A DNA stretch of 64,000 bases from Haplomitrium mnioides (GCA_049999725.1 JBNGIS010035816.1:1-64000); one strand, 5' to 3'; shown: positions 12,659 to 23,660, counted from the first letter of the stretch. The notes: a model not told the origin generated them from the sequence alone. Made by a program: numbers and translations.

Positions 12659-12677
12659 GTATAAAGTAGTGGTTGTT
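12659..12677. repeat. Terminal inverted repeat, methyltransferase side, copy 1
   Basis: Reads GTATAAAGTAGTGGTTGTT, the complement of the terminal consensus AACAACCGCTACTTTGAAC with three differences. A second inward AACCGCTATTGAGTT block follows on the element side, as in copies 2, 6 and 7. Confidence 0.75.
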
Positions 12678-13172
12678 GCTAGCCTTCGCCACCAGAAAAC
12701 ATTGATAAAGATTTTTTGGTGGGTGTGCATGTTGTTGGTGCCTTAATATTCAATCATGCTCTTTCTTCGAGGGTCTTTTTAATGTACAAAAACTTTAGAA
12801 GCAATTCTAATTTGACAATCACTATACTCAGCAAAATATTATGTGACTTTGAAGTCCCGCTGCCTCCAACTTTGTATCTTCAGTTGGACAACACGACACG
12901 AGACTCAGATGTAGAGCTTTGTACCTATTTTTACTTCTAGATTCCGAATTAGAAATCGAAATATTTTGCATGTGTAGAGCTTGTTACAAAAAATAGAATG
13001 TTTATAGTCTGTATCATTGGTTGTAGAAGTGCGTACAAAAACTCTACTGTGGAAACTATAACCTAAGTTCTTGTCAGTCTTTGTTGTGGAATGTTTAGAT
13101 AGCAAGTTCGGATTCCTATATGCGCATTAACATGTTTTGAGTAGTATTTTTTGGTTCAAAATAGCGGTTGTT
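12678..13172 (+). pseudogene. Copy X: internally deleted fragment of the DUF7869 side
   Basis: From 12678 to about 12905 the sequence encodes part of the DUF7869 core (NIDKDFLVGVHVVGALIFNHALSSR...LPPTLYLQLDNTTRDS). At about 12905 it jumps to the 3' flank seen in copy 4 near 32720 (GACTCAGATGTAGAGCTTTG), then runs to the DUF7869-side terminus at 13172. So the stretch from the QLDN motif to the gene end is deleted. Copy 1 is inserted at its left edge, and copy X is inserted in the promoter region of copy 2. Confidence 0.75.
13154..13172. repeat. Terminal inverted repeat, DUF7869 side, copy X
   Basis: GTTCAAAATAGCGGTTGTT, complementary to the consensus terminus with one difference. It is preceded by TTTTGAGTAGTATT, as at the copy 4 terminus (TTTTGAGTAGCCTATT). 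Confidence 0.8.
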
Positions 13173-13280
13173 CACACCTAAAAGATGTATTTTTCAAGAA
13201 TGTTTTGCAAAACAACAAAATTGGGAACTTTTTGTGAAGAAAATGAAAAAAAGAAATTGGAAAGATGAAAATGAGCAATG

Positions 13281-13387
13281 CTTTATATACTAACGTTTTT
13301 TTTTCACCATGCAAGCCTATGTATCAAGAGCTCTACGAATCATTTTTTGGCAAGAAAAGGTATTTTTTGAAGTTTAGCTATAAAAGG
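13281..13387. promoter_or_regulatory. Divergent promoter core, copy 2
   Basis: A minus-facing TATATAAAG (13281-13289) for the DUF7869 gene and a plus-facing TATAAAAGG (13379-13387) for the methyltransferase gene, about 90 bp apart. Copies 3 and 4 have the same arrangement. Confidence 0.6.
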
Positions 13388-13414
13388 TGCATCAGTGGAA
13401 AGTTTCTTTAAAGC

Positions 13415-13514
13415 NNNNNNNNNNNNNNNNNNNNNNNNNNNNNNNNNNNNNNNNNNNNNNNNNNNNNNNNNNNNNNNNNNNNNNNNNNNNNNNNNNNNNN
13501 NNNNNNNNNNNNNN
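13415..13514. other. Assembly gap (100 N)
   Basis: A run of exactly 100 N between the TATA box and the start codon of the copy 2 methyltransferase gene. Confidence 0.98.
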
Positions 13515-13984
13515 TGAGCTTTTGTTCATTAGTTTTTTACCTCCAATTAAACATGTTTCTAGCATCTTGAGAATGGCATCTCAAGGAAATGTTTCCTGCC
13601 CTGCTCAACTGAAGCCATACAGGTATTCCGATGTTGTCAAGGCTCTAAAGCATGAAAAACTAGAGTGGAAGTGGCTTGTTAATTATTGCTCCTTGAAACA
13701 CCATGATCAACATCTTTATCTTTATGCTGGTGAAGGTGAGAAATTCAATTTGGGTTTAGTATTCCAAATCACCATGATACGTGAAGGCGAGAAAGCCAAC
13801 ATCGGACTGCGTATGTAGTCCCAAGATTCAATTACCCTTTACTGTGCAAATCGCTATTAACTTTCTTTTTTCGAGATGAAAGAGAGGAACATTTTTGTCA
13901 AGCATCTTCAGGCGACAAAGGAAGATGGTAAGGTAAATTCTAAAAATCTTTTTTCACTTGTTTACTTTTTTGTTAAGTCGAAAG

Positions 13985-14370
13985 CCCTAGGTCCATGCAA
14001 GCATGGAGTCTCGAGGTCTAGGCGCACATGGATCCAAAAGTCCATGCGTGCATGGACTTGGAAGTCCTTGAGTTGTATGACTTGGGAGTCCATGCGGGTA
14101 TGGGCTCCCAAGTCCAGATGCGCAGGGATTGGGGAGTCTAGGCACACAAGGACTTGAGAGTCCATACATGCATGGACTCATAGGAGTCATTACTTGCCTA
14201 GAACCGGGAGTCAAGTCACGCTTGGACTCAAGGAGTCCATGCGTGCTTGGACATAGGAGTCCATGCGCGTTTGGACTTGGGAGTTTATGCACGCATGGAC
14301 TTGGGAGTCCATATGTGCATGGACTTCCTCAAGCATGTGCGTATGGTTATTGGAGTCTCTACATGCAGTG
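13985..14370. repeat. 24-bp palindrome array, methyltransferase intron 1, copy 2
   Basis: About 14 units of the palindrome with spacers near TTGGGA. It occupies most of the 507-bp intron and stops before the acceptor tract at 14400-14439. The array sits at the same place in the intron as in copies 1, 4 and 5. Confidence 0.82.
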
Positions 14371-16012
14371 AATGCATTGTCTTATCTCTTACCTTGAACA
14401 CTTGTACTTGTGTTTAATCGTTTTTTGTTTTGTTTTCAGTTTACTTAGTTTCTGGCAAATTCTGTCGATGGCTAGAATAACGTGAAGTGCGTCAAACGCA
14501 ATTTCATCAAGTTGGCCATCCATATCAATATTTTGAAGCCTAAGTAAGGTGTTAATATTCAACAACTAGTGCCGCATCTGAGCGCAGCAACATTTTCAGT
14601 TCACGTGGCAGACCTTTCTACTAAAAAAAAAAAAAAGGAGGTGGAGCCAACTAAGGCTCCTAAAAGAAGAAACAGGCGGTCTAGAAGAAAAAGCATGTTC
14701 CAGTACCAGTCATTGAGGAGAAGCCAGACCCCTCCAAATCTACAACAAGGTCATCTTCTACTACCTTTTCGTCTTCATCACCAAGCAACTTGGGGCAAGA
14801 ATCAAAGCCGGAGCCAGTTCGGGCTCCAACATCAAGAGCAAAAAGGCAATCCCACAAGGGGTTGCAAACTTTTCAGGAAAGAGAGCAAGTGGACTCTTAA
14901 ACAGTGTCTGAGGAAGAAAAAGACAAAATAAAGGAGTATGCAATCCAACAATGCAGAGTTTGTGAAGAAACAATCACCATTAAGCTGGAAAATTTGAATG
15001 TGCCCAAATCTGGAATAGACAACTCGGGACCTTGCCAGATTAGAAGGTTGAATGAAGATTTTGTAGAGCTTCTAGCACAGAGAATGCTCACAAACAAGCA
15101 TGTGCATGGCTTTTTCATTGTTGTTGTTGACCCGAAGTGTGGGTTAAAAGACAAGTCAGAGTTTGATATTAAGAACCCTGACAAGTATCACTACAAGATT
15201 GTAAGAGGCAATTACAGTGCTACAACAAGGCAGCTATTGATAACAAAATACGGAGCAAAGAATCCGACATTATTGCTCTGCAATTGTCATGTGTACATGG
15301 GCCTTACACCAACACAGGCTCGCATTTTTGCAAGTGATGACAACTACGACTAGAAGTACAAGCTGGAAATGACCTTTATTCAAAAGGTCATATTATTGGC
15401 ATCAAAGATTTGTGGAGAGTGAGATGGTGTCATCCCATAAATTGAAAAGAGAATTGGTGTTGGAAACCTCGGAGATCAAGCCCAAGTCAACACTTGAGAA
15501 GACAGTCATTTCTCAAGACAACTGGTTCCAGTTGGCATTCAGAAGTGGTGAGCTCTGAGATCTACAGTAGAGCATATTTTTGATGTGGGAGAAGAACACC
15601 GTTAAGGGTCAGAAGCCGAAGGCCAAGGGATCTCTTGGAATGGAGGACATGAAGTGGACACCTTGGAGGTCCTTTCAAGGTCTTCTTGATGAAGCTAAAA
15701 TTTCAATTTTGAAGCAGGTGGAAGTCAAAGAGCTTTCAATGGATGAAATATCTCGTGAGGTAGAGAGACATAAAGTTTTGGCAATCATGGTAAAATGTTT
15801 TTGTTCAGAAGTTTACTGTAGTAGTTGGGAGGAAGCAAGAGACGAGTACCCTCTCCACACTGAGGAGTCCAAGATGTCTGCTTTCTATTCAAGCTTTGAG
15901 AAGCTTTTGGTAAGTTCTTCTTTTCACAGTACATTCATATCTTTGGAGTTGTAGTGAATTTACTTTAAGTTGTCTTTGGTTTTGATAAAATAGGTTTTGA
16001 GTCTTTTCGTGC

Positions 16013-16165
16013 AAGGATTGTGAAGTCCATACGTGCATAAACAAGCAAAGTTTTTGAAGTCCAAGCTTTCCTCGACATCAAAGTCCCAATGCGCTTGAAC
16101 TTTGAAGTCCTTAGACGCCTTGACTTCATTATCCATGCGAGCATGGAATTCAATATCCCTCTCTA
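16013..16165. repeat. Palindrome array, methyltransferase intron 2, copy 2
   Basis: A shorter and more decayed version of the intron 2 array: GAAGTCCATACGTGCATAAAC, then GAAGTCC units, ending with ATCCATGCGAGCATGGA near 16131. Confidence 0.7.
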
Positions 16166-17639
16166 GTCTTTAATTTTTCTTAGTCTCCTCATATTGTTTT
16201 CTATTTTTGTTGTGTATAGGGGGACAAAACATTCAAGCATTAGTTGGTGAAAAAATTGATAGCAGCTGCCAAATGTCAAAGAAGATTAGGGGTCAAAGAA
16301 GCCCCACAAGATCAAGACTAGACTCCCACACTCGTTTCCTATCCTCCAGCTTGTCTTCTTCATTGCCAAAAAGCTAGAGAATGGAAATCAAGGCAGCAAA
16401 GCGGTGCTACATCTCTTCCAACTGATGGAGCTATGAGAGACGAGGACGAGGACTTATTGTCCTATGTCAATTGTCTCAACATGGCATTTTACCGATTCCA
16501 CGGGGGGGCCAATGCTCGGTAGTTGAATGGCTTTGTGAAACCTAGATGTTTCACTTTGGCAATTGCAGATATTCCTTATGGTTACAACATTAAGGAATGT
16601 AAGCATGACGATTGTGAACTTTTTTTCAAAAAATGACATTTTTGACATGGTTTCATCTTTTGGAGCAATAACAATGTCAGATTTTTGGTCTTTTATAATT
16701 ATATATTTGTCGCAACAATTTGGCATCGTCGAGGATGCCCTTTTTGAAGTTTGTTGTGCAATTAACCACGACATCTAGTAAGTTCTTCTTTGATTTTTTA
16801 GTTTTTAGTTTTTCTTTTTTGCTTTACTTGCACTTTGTTTACAATGTTTGATTTGTTTGTTTTTCTTTTTATAGGGACAAAAACAACATTCATTATTTAA
16901 GTGGTCCTAGAATTGCACATGCCCAAGAGTATTGGATTGTGAGCTACTAGACGAAAGAAGGAAAGAAGAGCATGAGGCTTTTTAATTTGCAACTTGCTCC
17001 TACGACTAGTCTATTTTGACAAATAATATGTAGTGTTTTTAGTTGTCATGCGGTTTTGGCGAAACTTAAACATCAAAGAGATGATGCTTCAGTCAATATT
17101 TATCAAAAGTCGTAGGCTCTTTGCAATTTTTTCATTGACCATTTGTCAACAAAGCAAGATTGGATCTTAGATCTTTGCTTTGGGTTTGGCACAGGCCTTG
17201 TCTATGCTTTAAAGCTGATGCAAAACTCCATCGCAGTGGAATATAATAGACGTCAGTCTATCTACATTCCTTAGAGAGTTTTAACGATGGCTTCCTTGCC
17301 ATCCGATGTGACAGGGTCGCAGATAATCTATGCATATCATAAGGAACATGTTCCTCCTATTACTATAGGTGCTACTGGTGGTTCAATTGCCATATTTGGG
17401 ACTAGAAAGTCTCGAAAGAACTCTCTTGTAACTGTAGATGCTCAGCTATTAGATTTAGATGAGACAATTCCTCCCAAAGAGGATAGAGCCTGAGCATCTG
17501 TTTGAAAAAATTGTTTTATTAATAAAATATTTTTCTTACAAAGTTTTATTTGCTAAAGTTTCAACTTGTTGCACTCCCAATCTATTTTAAGTCTTTTTAT
17601 CACGATTCAATTTGGTGTGTATAAAAATGGTTTGGAGTC

Positions 17640-18115
17640 AATTGCTAGTACAAGCATCGTTTGGAGTCCTTGTGCACAACACTTGGAGTCCATGCGCATA
17701 TCAGCTTTAGCAATCTCTGGCTGCTTAGACTTTAGGGTTCTTTTTTAGAGTCTATGCGCACATAAGTTTTATAGTTCTTGTTTGGAGTCTATGCACGCAT
17801 AAGCTTTAAGGTTCTTATTCAGAGTCCCTTCACGCAAAAGCTTTAAGGTTCTCATTCAATGTCTATGCGCGCATAGGTTTTAGGGTTCTTGTTTAGAGTC
17901 TAGGTGTGTCTAGGCTTTAGGGTTCTTGTTCGGAGTCTACGCGTGCCTAGCTTTATTGTTCTCGTTCAAAGTCTATGCATACATAGGCTTTAGGATTCTC
18001 ATCTGGAGTCTATGCGTGCATAGGCTTTAGGGTTCTAGTTTCAAGTCTCTACTTGCTTAGGATTTAACATCTATGACGCTCATAGTCTGGTTCAAAGTCC
18101 CTATGCAAGTAGACA
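17640..18115. repeat. About 37-bp palindrome array, 3' flank of copy 2
   Basis: About twelve units of AGTCTATGCGCGCATAGGT/C followed by TTTAGGGTTCTTGTT. It starts about 150 bp after the stop codon and ends about 330 bp before the element terminus. Confidence 0.8.
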
Positions 18116-18431
18116 TCCACGTTTGCATATAATTTTTTTCAGAAAAAGATATATGTTTTTTTTTTAATTTTTGATGAATTTAGTGTATTCACAATAGTGT
18201 GAGGTTTTAATAAAATATTTCAATAACTATAATGCTTATTATTGCAGTTGTTTATTATAAAGAAAATTTTAAAATATAATCTCAATATAAAATACGCAAT
18301 TTGTATTTCTAAAAAACAATTTTCTTTGCAAAAAAAGATCACAAATGCAAAATTGATGTTTTTCAATACCAAATCACAGAAAATAATATTTGCGACTACC
18401 AAGTGAAACAGGAACTCAATAGTGGTTCTTT

Positions 18432-18450
18432 GTTCAAAGTAGCGGTTGTT
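18432..18450. repeat. Terminal inverted repeat, methyltransferase side, copy 2
   Basis: GTTCAAAGTAGCGGTTGTT, an exact complement of the 19-bp terminal consensus. Immediately inside is AACTCAATAGTGGTTCTTT, the subterminal block shared by methyltransferase-side ends. Confidence 0.85.
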
Positions 18451-18488
18451 CATAGTATAATAAAAAGTAAAAATAAAATAAAAATTAC

Positions 18489-18896
18489 TAGATGTAATGG
18501 TCGATGACACAACAAACCTCCAAAAGAGCATCCTCGATGATGCCAAATTGCTGCGACAAATGTATAATCACAAAAGACCAAAAATCCGAGGTAGTGATTG
18601 CCGCAAAATATGAAACCATATTAAAAATGTCATCTTTGGAAAAAGGTTCTAAATCGTCATGCTTGTTTTCCTTAAGGTTACAACCATAAATAATATCCAC
18701 AATTGCCAAAGTGAAACACTTAGGTTTCACAAACCCCTTCAACCGACAAGCGTTAGCCTCCCCGTGTACTTAATAGTATACCACGTTGAGACCATCAATC
18801 CCAATCTAGTTTTTCAGGCTTGAGAGCATTGATAGCATCCAAATACTTGTAAGGCTTTGGTTGAGCAAGTCTGGAAACATTTCCTTGAGATACCAT
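18489..18896 (-). pseudogene. Methyltransferase gene of copy 3, exon 1 joined to exon 3 by deletion
   Basis: On the minus strand, the start MVSQGNVSRLAQPKPYKYL at 18896 runs to about 18803, then passes directly into the end of exon 3 (GLN-like GGANACRLKGFVKPKC, LAIVDIIYGCNLKENKHDD). Exon 2 with the ParB-like domain, introns 1 and 2 and their arrays are deleted. Motif IV has decayed from DIPYG to DIIYG. Exon 3 ends at 18489 next to a mutated donor (GTAAT); exon 4 lies beyond the nested copies, off the window. Confidence 0.75.
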
Positions 18897-19305
18897 TTTC
18901 CAGAAGGTAAAAATATGTAAAATTGGAGGTGAAAAATCTAATGAACAAAAAGCTAGAATGTGAACTCGCGACAATAGAAAGAAACTTTCCATTGACGCTC
19001 CTTTTATACCTAAATCTCCAAAAATGCCTTTTCCCACTAGAAAATGATTCACTGAGCTCGACACATAAGTTTGCGTCATACAAAAATAAAAACATTACTA
19101 TATAAAGCATCTCTCATTTTCATCTTTCCAATTTTTTTTTTCATTTTCTTCACAAAAAGTTCCCAATTTTATCATTTTGTAGAAATTTCTTAAAAATTAC
19201 ATATTTTAGGTAGGCCGTAAGAGGTTCATAATATTTATTAAAATAGTTTCTTCAAATAGTTGATTTTTAGTTTCTTCAAATAGTTGATTTCTAGTGAGCC
19301 TTTTC
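18897..19305. promoter_or_regulatory. Shared divergent promoter, copy 3
   Basis: The 409 bp between the two ATGs hold TATAAAAGG facing the methyltransferase gene (minus strand, 19000-19008) and TATATAAAG facing the DUF7869 gene (19099-19107). The TATA boxes lie 104 bp and about 199 bp from their start codons. The same pair, in the same order, is present in copies 2 and 4. A short duplication of AGTTTCTTCAAATAGTTGATTT lies near 19250-19290 in this copy only. Confidence 0.65.
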
Positions 19306-22300
19306 AATGGCTGGAGGTTTTAATACCAAGAAGAGGTAAGAAATCCAAGATTATCAACAAAAAAGTGTTACTTTTGACAAGCAAGTTGAGATTTGTTCAA
19401 ACAGCAATTCTTGGAGGTAAGCGATGGAGTACCAAAAGCATCAAGTGTGATGGCGAGTATATTGGAGAAAAAGATGGCTTTTGTTGAATCAGATAGCTTC
19501 GCTTGAAAAGATCGAGAAGATGAACTCCATGTGCATATAGGATCAAGGATTGGACCCTATGCGTATATAGAGTCAAGGAGTGAATCCAATACGTGTATAG
19601 AATTAACGAGTGAACAACTTGCGCGCAAATGATCAAAAAGGAATCCCAGTGCTTGCCGAGAATTAAAGAAACAAACTTCTTCAAGCACAAGATCTTTGTT
19701 GCCCTTCAAGCAGTCAAAGTTAAATCTTTATTCTAAGTATTCCAATAGATCAACAGAAAGAGGTTCAATATAAAAATTCTAGATGATTGTAGACCTTTCT
19801 TCATCCTCATCTTAAGGAGACCTTAATATTCATGATCAAAGTGTGTTTGTTCAAAACAAAAAAAACATACAATCTATGGACGGTTTTAATTTTGGAGATG
19901 AATCCCTATGTCCAATAGCACCACTCAAACAATGAGTGATTTTGTTTCAAGTTGCACCTTGCAAAGAGATTGGGAAATCTGAAACAAATTAAATTCTTTT
20001 GGAAGAGTCTTCATACAACAATTTGAAAAACGATTCTAGCAAAAAGTCTCAATCAATCAATATTTCTTTGGAGTTATTGCCAAGGGCACTGATTTTATTA
20101 CAAAAAACATTTCCTAATAATCAAGATATTGATCAAGATTTCGTTTCAGAATGGTGCAGTTCTCCCAATCCTCAAGAAGTACCTCATCTCTCAAAAATAT
20201 TTTGCGACAAAACAAACAATGTTTACGATGATGATCATGATCTTCAAGATGAATTATCTCTTATAGTTGGATTTGCTTGCGAATTAAATTTTCTAGCACA
20301 ACATAAGAGTTCTTTGTTCGGGCCAAAACCCAAACGGGTAAACACCTTACGTGAAAATTCTTTGCAGAAAGTTTTTTATGACGAGAGCTTTGTGAAGGAA
20401 AAACTCGATCCAATGTCAATTTCTAAATTGAAGAAAATTTCATGTTGTCAAAATAATTGCTTGTCTTTGTGCAAGACAAATTTTCTGAAAATTGTAGGAG
20501 AAACGTACTTTCGACAAAGCATGAAGAATCGAGATATCACACTACAATGGAGAATACCAAGAAAAGACTATGATGTTGACAATCGGTTTACTCTACCTAG
20601 CAATGCGTTTGTTTGTAGAAGAGCCTTCAAATTAATTTTATCAATAGGGAATGATAGAATCCAAAGATTCAAAATCTCAAAAACGTAAATCCTATAGGCA
20701 TTTTTTGGAAAAATATAACTATCTACTAAAGGAGTTTTTGTATATAAGTTGATGGATGGTTTTTTTAAGGGTCACTGCGAGAGAATACTTCCTCACAAAG
20801 TTTATAACTTGCTCAATAATTTTACAAAATGGGAAGTTTATGACTACTACACAACTTATTTGAAACAGAAAGATCCTGATTGTATTCTTAGTTTCTTGGG
20901 CTTTACAAAACATTGTAGAACTCATTTTCCAAATGTTAAAATTCCAAAACACAATAGATTTGCTATTTATGAAACATACAAAGAAATAAAATCATTGTCA
21001 AAAACATCCATCTTGGAGTCTGACAAAGGTAACAAATTTTCTCTTCTTTTGATACATTTGGATAATCCATGCTTTTTTTTTCTAGACTCAAAGTCTATTT
21101 CTAGAGATGTTATGTTTTCTCAACTTAGAGCTAAAAGAATTTTTTTTTGTTAAGTTGTTCAACAAACAAGATTTGAGTCAAATAATTCTTAGCAACTTGA
21201 GTTGTGAGAAGAGAGTCTATGCTCACATAGGGTCTGTTGTTTTAAGTTTCAATCTTAACCTTGTCTATAGTCAAATAAAATGAGAAAATGAATTTGATTC
21301 TTGGTGGTGACCTTAGCCTTGCAATAAGTTTTATTTTTATTGATTTAAATCAAGAGTCCTTGTCAAGAAAAACAATAGCAAGAATCATTTTTGTTGTTTG
21401 CAAATCCTATGTACGCATAGGATTTGTTCTTGTTTCTTTTAAAACCAATCATGACAACAGTCATAGCAAGCCATGACATTGGTGTTCTTGTATTGGTCAT
21501 ATTGACACATGCAATTAGTTGTTGTCTCTACTCATCTTAAACACTCAGAGGATGTGTTCTGGTTTGTGATCCTCTATTAGCAAATCTTGTTTTTCTCTTC
21601 TTGAAACTTTTGTTTATTTTAAGTCAAACAGATTTTCTTTTTTTCAAACTACCTAAAGTTTATTTTAAATCTTTTACAAATTTTTCAGTTCTACTAATCC
21701 AAACATTTTTTTAAGATGACTTGAATGTTTAAAGCACCTGAGGTTGTGTTTTAAAGTTACAGGTATCGACATATGTTTTACTGAACTACTTTTATGTCCT
21801 TTGTGCTTTGTGATCATAATGCAGTCAAATATAATTGCCAACTATTTCTTCATCATGACCAACAAATGAAAGAAGGAACAAAACTTGCAAATCATCGAAG
21901 AAAATGTTGTGCCGATGGTCAAAAGTACTTGGAAACTGTCATTGATGGAATGGATCAGAAGAAAACTGCTATTTTACACTAGCTTTTGCCACCAAAAATC
22001 ATTGATAAATTTTTTTTGGTGGGTGTGCATATTGTTGGGCCTTAATATTCAATCATACTCTTTCTTTGAAGGACTTACTAATGTACGGAAACTTGAGAAG
22101 TGATTCTAATTTGACAGTTACTATGCTCAAAAAAATATTTTATGACTTTGAAAGGTTGTTGCCTCCAACTTTGTATCTTTAATTGGACAACACAACACGA
22201 AAGAACAAGAATTCTATCATGTTTGGATATCTTAGTCTCCTTATTGCCAAGAATATTTTTCAAAAAATCAAGGTGGGATTTCTCATGGTTGGTCATACTC

Positions 22301-22877
22301 ATGATCAAATTGATCAAATGTTCAGTCAATTCTTGAAACGTTTGAAACGTGTCAAAGCTTTCACGATTACAAATCTTAGCAAGGTACTTCAATTGTCCTA
22401 TAATCCTAAACCTTAGATAACTTTTTTGTTGGAAACTTGGGATTTCAAAATGTTTCTCCAGCAACGTCCCTCTCTAGTTCAAAGGATACATGATATTACC
22501 TTTAATCAACAATTCAAGTTCCAGTTAAATGATTTCCAATCAAAGACTTGAAGCAAATAGTTTTCAATAGATGAATTTTGGTTACCTACGGATGGTATAT
22601 GTCATCTCAAGTGCATACCTGAAGTGGACAGAGAAATTTTGAGTTCAATGTTGACTCCTCTTGAGGCATATTCTGAAATCAAATGATCTCAAAAGGAAGA
22701 AAGAGAAGTTGATGCCGAGAAAGTGGTATTTTCAATAAGAGACAATATAAGTAAGAACTGCTACAAATTCTTTACAGATTTTGATATTCAATGGTGGAAT
22801 GACTTTTTCCTTGCCCAACAGGAGATTGCGGCCTACATCCTTGAAAACAAAATGAGGACTTGAAGCAGAATTTATGC
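19306..22877 (+). pseudogene. DUF7869-type putative transposase, copy 3, broken
   Basis: ATG at 19306 opens a decayed first segment. The frame is then clean for 229 codons (19999-20688: EESSYNNLKNDSS... GPKPKRVNTL, CCQNNCLSLC, NAFVCRRAFKLILSIGNDRI), and continues at 20749 with KGHCERILPHKVYNL and HFPNVKIPKHNRF. The donor is at 21029 (AAAG/GTAAC). The second exon, from about 21763-21830, has LANHRRKCCADGQKYL, TVIDGMDQKKTAI, LDNTTRKNKNSIM, GFLMVGHTHDQIDQMFSQ and a decayed C-terminus. All three candidate catalytic motifs (DGMD, LDN, HTHDQID) are present here, but with stops between them. The Cys clusters may bind zinc; that is inference. Confidence 0.78.
19525..19660 (+). repeat. 30-bp coding palindrome repeats, copy 3
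   Basis: Four to five 30-bp units (for example CTCCATGTGCATATAGGATC and CCTATGCGTATATAGAGTC) in the first exon, at the same place as in copies 1, 4 and 5. Confidence 0.7.
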
Positions 22878-23226
22878 AGAAGAATCTCAAAGACCAAATC
22901 CAAATGAGTAAGAACTCATGGTGAACTCTAATAGAGTTCTTCAACCAAAAGCATTTCAATGTCCAAGCTAAGACCAAGAGTGCAAGCAAAAGCCAAGCAA
23001 ACCAAAGAATCCAAGTCATTTGAGAGGAACTCTAGAATGAGAAGTGGGGCTAAGAAGCCCTTCTATTTATACAAGAAAAGAGGGTGTCATCCCTCTTTCT
23101 TCACTTACAAGTCACTTCTCATTTCGGCCTTAAATGTGATTCTTAACCAAAAGTGACTTCGAATGCAAGTAATCTAAAAGTAACTCTCCACCAAAAGTGA
23201 CTTCAAAGGCAAGTAATGAGCATGAT
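22878..23226 (-). mobile_element. LTR-like fragment at the copy 3/copy 4 junction
   Basis: About 350 bp match neither copy. On the minus strand they contain CTTGTATAAATAGAAGGGC, a typical LTR-style TATA region. The edges (plus-strand TGCAGAAG... and ...GAAGCA) suggest TG/CA ends, but no target duplication is visible and the flanks belong to different element copies. A solo LTR followed by deletion or recombination is one explanation. Confidence 0.4.
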
Positions 23227-23389
23227 GAAGCATGAGCATTGCCAAAAAAATGTAAAAAAAAAACACGACATTTGTTGTTAAAAATTTTGAAAACTAACAA
23301 TGATTGCAAAATTTTGTATAATTCATAAAAACATTCAAATTTTATCAAAAAAATTTTGATGTAGAACTCTAAAGTGTTGGTGTACAAGG

Positions 23390-23660
23390 ATTGTTAAAGC
23401 AAGATTGTGAAAAGACTGATGAAGCCTATACCCACATGAACAACTGAGGCTCAAGTATAGGCATGCATTGTTTGAAAGATTCATGTGCGCAGGAAGAACT
23501 ACAACTAATTCGAGCTTGAAAAGTTGAAGCCTATGAGTGCATGGACAACTGAAGCAAGCACAGACTTTTGAGTAATTGGAAGCGGGGAATGTAGAAGGTT
23601 GTCTAAGAAGGAACAAAAAATGAAAAAGGAAAGTGAACTTCTATACCAGCATAGACTCCA
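23390..23660. repeat. Palindromes in the 3' flank of copy 4 methyltransferase gene
   Basis: Looser units than in copies 1 and 2, such as GAAGCCTATACCCACATGAAC and GAAGCCTATGAGTGCATGGAC followed by AACTGAAG. Copy 6 has the same variant of the 3' flank (58330-58590); copies 1, 2 and 7 have the 37-bp variant. Confidence 0.65.

Larger units (their letters stand above)
1..12677. mobile_element. Copy 1 of the two-gene element (left end off window)
   Basis: This is a nearly complete element. The DUF7869-type gene lies on the minus strand (1-7561) and the ParB-methyltransferase gene on the plus strand (7939-11785), head to head. The methyltransferase-side terminus is at 12677, where the inverted-repeat sequence ends in GGTTGTT. 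The sequence resumes at 12678 in the middle of another copy's DUF7869 gene, so copy 1 is inserted in copy X. The DUF7869-side terminus lies left of the window. A separate 4.0 kb insertion (2630-6642) splits the DUF7869 gene. Both genes have stops and frameshifts. Confidence 0.8.
13573..17493 (+). pseudogene. ParB-like/beta-class methyltransferase gene, copy 2, broken
   Basis: This copy best shows the exon structure: 13573-13932, 14440-15909, 16220-16777 and 16875-17493, with GT/AG borders at all three introns. Exon 1 starts MASQGNVSCPAQLKPYRYSD, an N-terminal region I do not recognise. Exon 2 has a Lys-rich linker, then the ParB-like region: IRRLNEDFVELLAQRM, DKYHYKIVRGNYSATTRQLL and GLTPTQARIFASDDNYD. 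Exon 3 has LAIADIPYGYN (motif IV), and exon 4 has WILDLCFGFGTGLVYALKL (motif I, FxGxG type) followed by the acidic VEYN expected for S-adenosylmethionine binding. In-frame stops occur in exons 1, 2 and 4, and there is a frameshift after motif IV. The family role, amino-methylation of DNA, is inferred from the motifs. Confidence 0.82.
13173..18450. mobile_element. Copy 2 of the two-gene element (methyltransferase half)
   Basis: Begins inside the shared promoter at the copy X insertion point and runs through the whole methyltransferase gene, the 3' array and the terminus at 18450. The DUF7869 half lies beyond the nested copies to the left, outside the window. At 18451 the sequence switches to intron 3 of the minus-strand methyltransferase gene of copy 3, so copy 2 is inserted there. 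Confidence 0.75.
18451..22877. mobile_element. Copy 3 of the two-gene element (partial)
   Basis: Contains a minus-strand methyltransferase gene reduced by an internal deletion (18489-18896), the complete divergent promoter, and a plus-strand DUF7869 gene to about 22877. Copy 2 is inserted in its intron 3. Its DUF7869-side end is lost at a junction with an LTR-like piece and copy 4. Confidence 0.75.

Noticed and set aside
13962-14371. Open frames on both strands with MRAWTSKS or HARMDFQV-like repeats
   Set aside because: They come from a palindromic array whose unit is a multiple of three bases, so all frames stay open. They lie between a clear donor and acceptor.
13573-17493. Bacterial or phage contamination as source of the ParB-methyltransferase gene
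   Set aside because: The gene has consistent spliceosomal introns in all copies, TATA boxes, and sits between plant retrotransposons.
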